Source: Odontesthes bonariensis (taxonomy: Eukaryota > Chordata > Actinopteri > Atheriniformes > Atherinopsidae). From it: 64,000 nucleotides of DNA. Made by a program: the position numbers and the translations under genes. Of the stretch, positions 55,561 to 64,000 are shown piece after piece (within the stretch, counting starts at the first letter, position 1; each line of letters opens with the position of its first letter). Under the pieces are notes generated by a model, which saw only the letters and a program-made list of their open reading frames with translations, made no database searches and was not told where the DNA came from. The stretch lies in NCBI RefSeq assembly GCF_027942865.1, contig NC_134522.1, positions 36,555,649 through 36,619,648 of the forward strand. The letters run 5' to 3'.

Positions 55561-55829
55561 GTGAAGATGTTTGGCCTACTTCAGCTGCACAGCAACAAAC
55601 TGTCTGGAATGATCCCGTAATTATCCGCAGACATGATGGCCAAAAAGCTGCAACCAGCCGGGTCTGGAGCCGGGACTGGAGCCGGGACTGGAGCCGGGAC
55701 TAGAGCCGGGACTGGAGCCGTGTCGGCCCCTCGCTCTGACACTCGAACAGTTGATTTACCGGGTGAATTAAAAGGTTACTTTGTCTTATTTCTGCCTTTT
55801 ATTCCTCACACAACTCTCCCCAAATAAAA

Positions 55830-56930
55830 CGCACCCAGCATGAAGGGTGGAATCTGTTTGCTTTGGCTCTCGGTGTCACGCGGCTGTTCACGGTGAGTTG
55901 ATCCATAAATGAGTTCCTGCAGCAGGGAGCTGTCTGCAGACTGACCGGAGGAAGAGCATCCAGAAGCCTGCAGGTCAGGTTAAAGGGAGCAGAGTTTAAC
56001 TCCGAGCACTGGCCCTGCGCGCGCGCACACACACCGTGTTCTAATGCACCACATCACGGATAACACGTTCTTTCAGGCTCTTTGTTGGGTTCTTGTGCTT
56101 TTATTTTTGGGAGCTCGGATCATCTGTGAGTTGGTAGAGATGTTGTGCTGTCTGTTTTCCTCTCTTTCTTGAATCCATCCTTTTCATAATGTCTGCACCT
56201 GAGAGGAGCTGGCCGTTAGATAACAGGAGCAATAAATCAGATCTCTTAACTCTTGAATTCTTGCAGCCGCTGGCTGCTGTCTGCAGCTTTCATTAAACAG
56301 AATATCTCATTGTACGGCTCATTCTCTGCCACCCAGTCTGCTGCTGTAATACGAGCCATATGTTCTCAGCAGGGTGAAGCCGGGCCGCTCAGAACCCTAC
56401 GTCGGCAGCGATGGCAGCGGTGGTGTCGGCTCCGGGGCCCCCAGTATCATTTCACTAAAGCCCTCGGCCCCTTTTCTCTCTGCTCGCGCCTTATGGAAGA
56501 ATATGTCAGCCACAATACGGCAGCCTTCGGCCTTTTTCTTCCTCTTGTCTTTCATTCTCCCACTAGAAAGCCACGAACAGGGGCCCCAGGGCCACTAAGG
56601 CCTTTTGATGGGGATTGGAATTAATTATCTCCAATAACACAATTGTGCTCGGTCAACGAAAAGAGCAAATAAATCCCCTCCAGAATCAGACAGAGGAGAA
56701 GAGAGGGAGCCGCTGCTTTTCCATTAAAATGATACGGAGGAAGTTTATTAGAGCTTTGTGAGCTGCTAATATGGATCAGCCGGGAGGTTGGTGGTCCCGG
56801 GATGGGGGCGGGGCGCAGAGGAGTAATTGGCAGAGTTTTCGTGGTCCTTCTGGTCAGAAGCTCAGTGAGCAGCTGCACTTTATTCATCTGAGCAGATATT
56901 ACTGACTCTGAACACTGACTGATGGGTGGC
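55830..56930. other. Repeat-free non-coding stretch, candidate regulatory DNA
   Basis: About 1.1 kb without repeats or plausible exons between repeat-rich flanks. It includes GGAATTAATTATCTCC (homeodomain-type TAATTA) and CAATAACACAATTGTGC around 56613-56650. The composition is reminiscent of conserved non-coding elements near developmental genes. Confidence 0.35.
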
Positions 56931-56934
56931 AGAA

Positions 56935-57746
56935 ACCCTCTGATCCGCTGATGTTCTGCTGCTGATCCGCTGCTGATCCGCTGATGTTCTGCTGCTGATC
57001 CGCTGCTGTTCTGCTTCTGATCCGCTGCTGTTCAGCTTCTGATCCACTGATGTTCTGCTGATGTTCCGCTGCTGATCCGCTGCTGTTCTGCTGATGTTCT
57101 GCTGCTGATCCGCTGATGTTCTGCTGATGTTCCGCTGATGTTCCGCTGCTGATCCGCTGCTGTTCTGCTTCTGATCCGCTGATGTTCTGCTGATGTTCTG
57201 CTGCTGATCCGCTGATGTTCTGCTGATGTTCTGCTGCTGATCCGCTGCTGTTCTGCTGATGTTCTGCTGCTGATCCGCTGCTGTTCTGCTTCTGATCCGC
57301 TGATGTTCTGCTGATGTTCTGCTGCTGATCCGCTGCTGTTCTGCTTCTGATCCGCTGATGTTCTGCTGATGTTCTGCTGCTGATCCGCTGCTGTTCTGCT
57401 TCTGATCCGCTGATGTTCTGCTGATGTTCTGCTGCTGATCCGCTGCTGTTCTGCTGATGTTCTGCTGCTGATCCGCTGATGTTCTGCTGATGTTCTGCTG
57501 CTGATCCGCTGATGTTCTGCTGATGTTCCGCTGCTGATCCACTGCTGTTCTGCTTCTGATCCGCTGATGTTCTGCTGATGTTCTGCTGCTGATCCGCTGC
57601 TGTTCTGCTGATGTTCTGCTGCTGATCCGCTGATGTTCTGCTGATGTTCTGCTGCTGATCCGCTGCTGTTCTGCTGATGTTCTGCTGCTGATCCGCTGAT
57701 GTTCTGCTGATGTTCTGCTGCTGATCCGCTGCTGATCCGCTGCTTT
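56935..57746. repeat. GCTGATGTTCTG / CTGCTGATCCG minisatellite
   Basis: About 68 units of 12 bp with variants GCTGATCCGCTG, CTGTTCTGCTTC and GTTCCGCTGCTG, arranged in larger 36-48-bp blocks that recur. The minus strand gives stop-free frames rich in Ser, Gln, Ala and Asp, which I regard as artefacts. Confidence 0.95.
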
Positions 57747-57938
57747 CTGTTTCACATGTTTTAAATGTTTCACAGTTTCTCAGTGACCTGAATAACAACA
57801 ATATGTTACAGAAAGCACGTTTTACTGATCAGTGAGGCTCAATATGAGACACACAATCTCACATTTAGAAGTGTGAAACCTCAGAAAGAGTGTGTGAAGT
57901 CCAGACTGTCTATGAATGAGCTGCCATCCTAACTGACC
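57747..57938. other. Short unique spacer between two arrays
   Basis: 192 bases of non-repetitive sequence separating the 12-bp-family array from the 10-bp satellite. Confidence 0.8.
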
Positions 57939-60900
57939 ACATGTTTCCACATGTTTCCACATGTTTCCACATGTTTCCACGTTTCCATACGTTTCCACAT
58001 GTTTCCACGTTTCCACACGTTCCCACACGTTTTCACATGTTCCCACATGTTCCCACACGTTCCCACATGTTCCCACACGTTCCCACATGTTCGCAAATGT
58101 TCCCACATGTTCCCACACGTTTCCACGTTCCCACACAATCCCACATGTTCCCACATGTTCCCACATGTTTCCACGTTCCTACATGTTCCCACATGTTTCC
58201 ACACGTTCCCACATGTTTCCAAATGTTCCCACATGTTTCCACAAGTTCCCACATTTTTCCACATGTTTCCACATGTTCCCACATGTTCCCACACGTTTCC
58301 ACACGTTCCCACATGTTCCCACATGTTTCCACGTTTCCACATGTTCCCACATGTTTCCACATGTTCCAAAATGTTCCCACATGTTCCCAAACGTTCCCAC
58401 ACGTTTCCATATGTTCCCACATGTTCCCACATGTTCCCACATGTCCCCACATGTTCCCATATGTTCCCAAATGTTTCCACATATTTGCACGTTTCCACGT
58501 TTCCAAACATTCCCACATGTTCCCACGTTTCGACATGTTTCCACGTTCCCACACGTTCCCACATGTTTCCACACGTTCCCACACGTTTCCAAATGTTCCC
58601 ACATGTTTCCACATGTTCCCACACGTTCCCACATGTTCCCACATGTTCCCACATGTTCCCGCATGTTCCCGTATGATCCCACACGTTCCCGCACGTTTCC
58701 ACATGTTCCCACATGTTTCCGCATGTTCCCACATGTTTCCACATGTTCCCACTTGTTTCCACGTTCCGACACGTTCCCACATGTTTCCACACGTTCCCAC
58801 ACGTTCCCAGATGTTCCCACATGTTCCCGCATGTTCCCACAAGTTGGCGCATGTTTCTGCATGTTCCCACATGTTCCCACATGTTTTCACATATTTGCAC
58901 GTTTCCACGTTTCCTAACATTCCCACATGTTCCCACTTGTTCTCACGTTTCCACATGTTTCCACGTTCCCACACGTTCCCACATGTTTCCACATGTTCCA
59001 AAATGTTCCCACATGTTCCCAAACGTTCCCACACGTTTCCATATGTTCCCACATGTTCCCACATGTTCCCACATGTTCCCACATGTTTCCACATATTCCC
59101 ATATGTTTCCACCTTTCCTAACATTCCCACATGTTCCCACATGTTCCCACATGTTCCCACATGTTCCCAAACGTTTCCACACCTTCCCACACGTTCCCAC
59201 ATGTTCCCACATGTCCCCACATGTTCCCATATGTTCCCAAATGTTTCCACATATTTGCACGTTTCCACGTTTCCTAACATTCCCACATGTTCCCACGTTT
59301 CGACATGTTTCCACGTTCCCACACGTTCCCACATGTTTCCACACGTTCCCACACGTTTCCAAATGTTCCCACATGTTTCCACATGTTCCCACACGTTCCC
59401 ACATGTTCCCACATGTTCCCACATGTTCCCGCATGTTCCCGTATGATCCCACACGTTCCCGCACGTTTCCACATGTTCCCACATGTTTCCGCATGTTCCC
59501 ACATGTTTCCACATGTTCCCACTTGTTTCCACGTTCCGACACATTCCCATATGTTTCCACACGTTCCCACACGTTCCCACATGTTCCCACATGTTCCCGC
59601 ATGTTCCCACAAGTTGGCGCATGTTTCTGCATGTTCCCACATGTTCCCACATGTTTTCACATATTTGCACGTTTCCACGTTTCCTAACATTCCCACATGT
59701 TCCCACTTGTTCTCACGTTTCCACATGTTTCCACGTTCCCACACGTTCCCACATGTTTCCACATGTTCCCACACGTTTCCAAATGTTCCCACATGTTTCC
59801 ACATGTTCCCACACGTTCCCACATGTTCCCACATGTTCCCGCATGTTCCCGCATGTTCCCGTATGATCCCGTATGTTTCTACATGTTGCCACATGTTTCC
59901 GCATGTTCCCACATGTTTCAACGTTCCCACATGTTCCCACATGTTCCCACATGTTCCCACATGTTCCCACATGTTTCCGCATGTTCCCACATGTTTCCAC
60001 GTTCCCACAAGTTCCCACACGTTCCCACAATTTTCCAAACGTTCCCACACTTTTCCAAATGTTCCCACATGTTCCCACATGTTCCCACATGTTCCCGCAT
60101 GTTCCGACATGTTCCCAAATGTTTCCACATTCCCACGTTTCCACGTTTCCACATGTTCCCACATGTTCCCACAGATCCACATGTTTCCACATGTTTCCAC
60201 ATGTTTCCACATTTCCACTTGTTCCCACACGTTCCCACACATTTCCACATGTTCCCACATGTTTCCACATGATCCCCGATGTTCCCACATGTTCCCACGT
60301 GTTCCCACATGTTCCCACACGTTCCCACACGTTTCCACATGTTCCCACATGTTCCCACATGTTTCCACATGTTCACCGATGTTCCCACATGTTCCCACGT
60401 GTTCCCACATGTTCCCAAACGTTCCCACACGTTTCCACGTGTTCCCACATGTTCCCAAACGTTTCCACGTTTCCACATGTCCCCACATGTTCCCACATGT
60501 TCCCACATTTTCCCACACGTTTCCACAAGTTCCCACACGTTCCCACATGTCCCCACATGTTCCCACATTTTCCCACATGTTTCAACATATTCCAACATGT
60601 TTCCTCGTTTCCACACATTCCCATATGTTCCCACATGTTCTCACATTTCCACATGTTCCCACATGTTTCCGCATGTTCCCACACATTTCCACATTTTCCC
60701 ACATGTTCCCACATATTTCCACATGTTCCCCGATGTTCCCACATGTTCCCACGTGTTGCCACATGTTCCCACACGTTCCCACACGTTTCCACATGTCCCC
60801 ACATGTTCCCACATATTCCCACATGTTTCCACATGTTCCCACATGTTCCCACACGTTTCCATTCGTTCCCACACGTTCCCACGTTCCCACTGGTTCCCAC

Positions 60901-63900
60901 ATGTTTCCACATATTCGCACATGTTTCCACGTTTCCTAACATTCCAAAATGTTCCCACTTGTTCTCACGTTTCCACATGTTTCCACGTTCCCACACGTTC
61001 CCACATGTTTCCACACGTTCCCACATTTTTCGAAATGTTCCCACATGTTTCCACATGTTCCCACACGTTCCCACATGTTCCCACATGTTCCCGCATGTTC
61101 CCGCATGTTCCCGTATGATCCCGCATATTTCCGCATGTTCCCACATGTTCCCACATGTTCCCACATGTTCCCACATGTTTCCACGTTCCCAAATGTTCAC
61201 ACACGTTTCCACACGTTCCCACATGTTCCCACACGTTTCCACATGTTCCCACATGTGCCCACATGTTTCCGAATGTTCCCACATGTTTCCACGTTCCCAA
61301 ACATTCCAACACTTTTCAAAACGTTCCCACACGTTTCCAAATGTTCCCACATGTTTCCACATGTTCCCACACGTTCCCACACATTTCCCACATGTTCCCA
61401 CATATTCGCACATGTTTCCCGATGTTCCCACATGTTCCCACGTGTTCCCACATGTTCCCAAACGTTCCCACACGTTTCCACATGTTCCCACATGTTCCCA
61501 CATGTTTCCGCATGTTCCCACATTTTTCCACATGTTCCCACTTGTTTCCACGTTCCGACACGTTCCGACACGTTCCCACATGTTTCCACACGTTCCCACA
61601 CGTTCCCACACGTTCCCACATGTTCCCGCATGTTCAAACAAGTTGGCGCATGTTTCTGCATGTTCCCACATGTTCCCACATGTTTCCACATATTTGCACG
61701 TTTCCACGTTTCCTAACATTCCCACATGTTCCCACTTGTTCTCACGTTTCCACATGTTTCCACGTTCCCACACGTTCCCACATGTTTCCACATGTTCCCA
61801 CACGTTTCCAAATGTTCCCACATGTTTCCACATGTTCCCACACGTTCCCACATGTTCCCACATGTTCCCGCATGTTCCCGCATGTTCCCGTATGATCCCG
61901 CATGTTTCTACATGTTGCCACATGTTTCCGCATGTTTCCGCATGTTCCCACATGTTTCCACGTTCCCACACGTTCCCACATGTTCCCACATGTTCCCACA
62001 TGTTCCCACATGTTTCCGCATGTTCCCACATGTTTCCACATGTTCCCAAACGTTTCCACATTTCCACATGTCCCCATGTGTTCCCACATGTTCCCACATG
62101 TTTCCACATGTTCCCACATGTTCCCACATGTTTCCACATGTTCCCACATGTTCCCACATGTTCCCACATGTTCCCACACGTTTCCACAAGTTCCCACACG
62201 TTCCCACATGTCCCCACATGTTCCCACATTTTCCCACATGTTTCCACATATTCCCACATGTCCCCACATGTTCCCACATTTTCCCACATGTTTCAACATA
62301 TTCCAACATGTTTCCTCGTTTCCACACATTCCCATATGTTCCCACATGTTCTCACATTTCCACATGTTCCCACATGTTTCCGCATGTTCCCACACATTTC
62401 CACATGTTCCCACATGTTCCCACATATTTCCACATGTTCCCCGATGTTCCCACATGTTCCCACGTGTTGCCACATGTTCCCACACGTTCCCACACGTTTC
62501 CACATGTCCCCACATGTTCCCACATATTCCCACATGTTTCCACATGTTCCCACATGTTCCCACACGTTTCCATACGTTCCCACACGTTCCCACGTTCCCA
62601 CTGGTTCCCACATGTTTCCACATATTCGCACATGTTTCCACGTTTCCTAACATTCCAAAATGTTCCCACTTGTTCTCACGTTTCCACATGTTTCCACGTT
62701 CCCACACGTTCCCACATGTTTCCACACGTTCCCACATTTTTCGAAATGTTCCCACATGTTTCCACATGTTCCCACACGTTCCCACATGTTCCCACATGTT
62801 CCCGCATGTTCCCGCATGTTCCCGTATGATCCCGCATATTTCCGCATGTTCCCACATGTTCCCACATGTTCCCACATGTTCCCACATGTTTCCACGTTCC
62901 CAAATGTTCACACACGTTTCCACACGTTCCCACATGTTCCCACACGTTTCCACATGTTCCCACATGTGCCCACATGTTTCCGAATGTTCCCACATGTTTC
63001 CACGTTCCCAAACATTCCAACACTTTTCAAAACGTTCCCACACGTTTCCAAATGTTCCCACATGTTTCCACATGTTCCCACACGTTCCCACACATTTCCC
63101 ACATGTTCCCACATATTCGCACATGTTTCCCGATGTTCCCACATGTTCCCACGTGTTCCCACATGTTCCCACACGTTCCCACACGTTTCCACATGTTCCC
63201 ACATGTTCCCACATGTTTCCGCATGTTCCCACATTTTTCCACATGTTCCCACTTGTTTCCACGTTCCCACACGTTCCCACATGTTCCCGCATGTTCAAAC
63301 AAGTTGGCGCATGTTTCTGCATGTTCCCACATGTTCCCACATGTTTCCACATATTTGCACGTTTCCACGTTTCCTAACATTCCCACATGTTCCCACTTGT
63401 TCTCACGTTTCCACATGTTTCCACGTTCCCACACGTTCCCACATGTTTCCACATGTTCCCACACGTTTCCAAATGTTCCCACATGTTTCCACATGTTCCC
63501 ACACGTTCCCACATGTTCCCACATGTTCCCGCATGTTCCCGCATGTTCCCGTATGATCCCGCATGTTTCTACATGTTGCCACATGTTTCCGCATGTTTCC
63601 GCATGTTCCCACATGTTTCCACGTTCCCACACGTTCCCACATGTTCCCACATGTTCCCACATGTTCCCACATGTTTCCGCATGTTCCCACATGTTTCCAC
63701 ATGTTCCCAAACGTTTCCACATTTCCACATGTCCCCATGTGTTCCCACATGTTCCCACATGTTTCCACATGTTCCCACATGTTCCCACATGTTTCCACAT
63801 GTTCCCACATGTTCCCACATGTTCCCACATGTTCCCACACGTTTCCACAAGTTCCCACACGTTCCCACATGTCCCCACATGTTCCCACATTTTCCCACAT

Positions 63901-64000
63901 GTTTCCACATATTCCCACATGTTTCCTCGTTTCCACACATTCCCATATGTTCCCACATGTTCTCACGTTTCCACATGTTCCCACATGTTTCCGCATGTTC
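57939..64000. repeat. 10-bp satellite (ACATGTTCCC) with higher-order repeats, runs off the window
   Basis: About 600 tandem copies of CACATGTTCC/CACRTGTTTCC-type decamers over 6 kb, reaching the last base. Rare diagnostic variants reveal hierarchy. AAGTTGGCGC occurs at 58841, 59611, 61640 and 63301, giving steps of 770, 2029 and 1661. TTTCCTCG occurs at 60600, 62311 and 63922, giving steps of 1711 and 1611. The decamers lack stops in most phases on both strands and generate meaningless open frames up to 925 codons. Confidence 0.97.

Noticed and set aside
56880..57801. Minus-strand 297-300-codon Ser/Gln/Asp/Ala-rich frames
   Set aside because: 12-bp repeat array with near-identical open frames in two phases; no recognisable protein.
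57941..63996. Very long open frames (up to 925 codons) on both strands, rich in Pro-His-Val-Phe-Thr-Cys or Trp-Glu-His-Val-Gly-Thr-Cys-Gly-Asn
   Set aside because: They are translations of a 10-bp tandem repeat whose units lack stops. All frames on both strands are open in the same stretch, with no start context, domains or splice logic.

Overview
The window is vertebrate, almost certainly ray-finned (teleost) fish, nuclear DNA. The genes are spliced with GT-AG introns, several only about 80-150 bases long. The interspersed repeats are the usual teleost mix: L2-type LINEs, tRNA-derived SINEs, hAT, PIF/Harbinger and TTAA-target DNA transposons, Ty3/gypsy debris, and many mini- and microsatellites. 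Species cannot be fixed from sequence alone. Four protein-coding genes can be supported: an orphan-like class A GPCR on the minus strand (three exons, 5099-8497); the last eight coding exons of sec23a (10557-19792, +), with the N-terminal part of the gene missing from the window; a single-exon clec14a-like C-type lectin membrane gene (31577-32740, +); and foxa1 (two coding exons, 48669-52005, +). SEC23A, CLEC14A and FOXA1 are neighbours on human 14q21.1, so three of the four genes form an old conserved block, which supports each identification. They encode unrelated functions (COPII vesicle coat, endothelial lectin, pioneer transcription factor); the block looks like linkage, not a pathway. 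Layout: 1-3650 is nested transposon debris (a Harbinger remnant split by a SINE and by a 1.3-kb retroposon-like cassette carrying a 134-codon membrane-protein ORF, then two LINE fragments). 5.1-8.5 kb is the GPCR, with an 18/15-bp minisatellite in its first intron. 10.5-20.9 kb is the sec23a 3' half; its introns hold a 2-kb 14-bp minisatellite, a 3.5-kb L2 LINE carrying a TTAA element, and a CCCGTGGCTG-type minisatellite. 20.9-31.0 kb is dense transposon territory (an L2 fragment turned into a 56-bp tandem repeat, two hAT remnants, nested TTAA and Harbinger elements). clec14a follows. 33.5-43.0 kb is again transposons, chiefly one shredded Ty3/gypsy element on the minus strand interrupted by L2 and TTAA insertions. 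43-48.3 kb is intergenic with microsatellites and hairpin repeats. foxa1 occupies 48.3 to about 54.8 kb. 56.9-57.75 kb is a 12-bp-family minisatellite, and 57.94 kb to the end is more than 6 kb of a 10-bp satellite with higher-order repeats of about 770 and 1,610-1,710 bp that runs off the window. The very long open frames over the tandem arrays are artefacts of stop-free repeat units and are not annotated as genes. The observations most worth following are the membrane-protein cassette at 1.0-2.3 kb, the hierarchical 10-bp satellite, the sec23a intron array in which nearly every unit contains a CANNTG hexamer, the TTAA-flanked families (one proven by an internal empty-site comparison), and the GPCR lying antisense where upstream sec23a exons would be expected.
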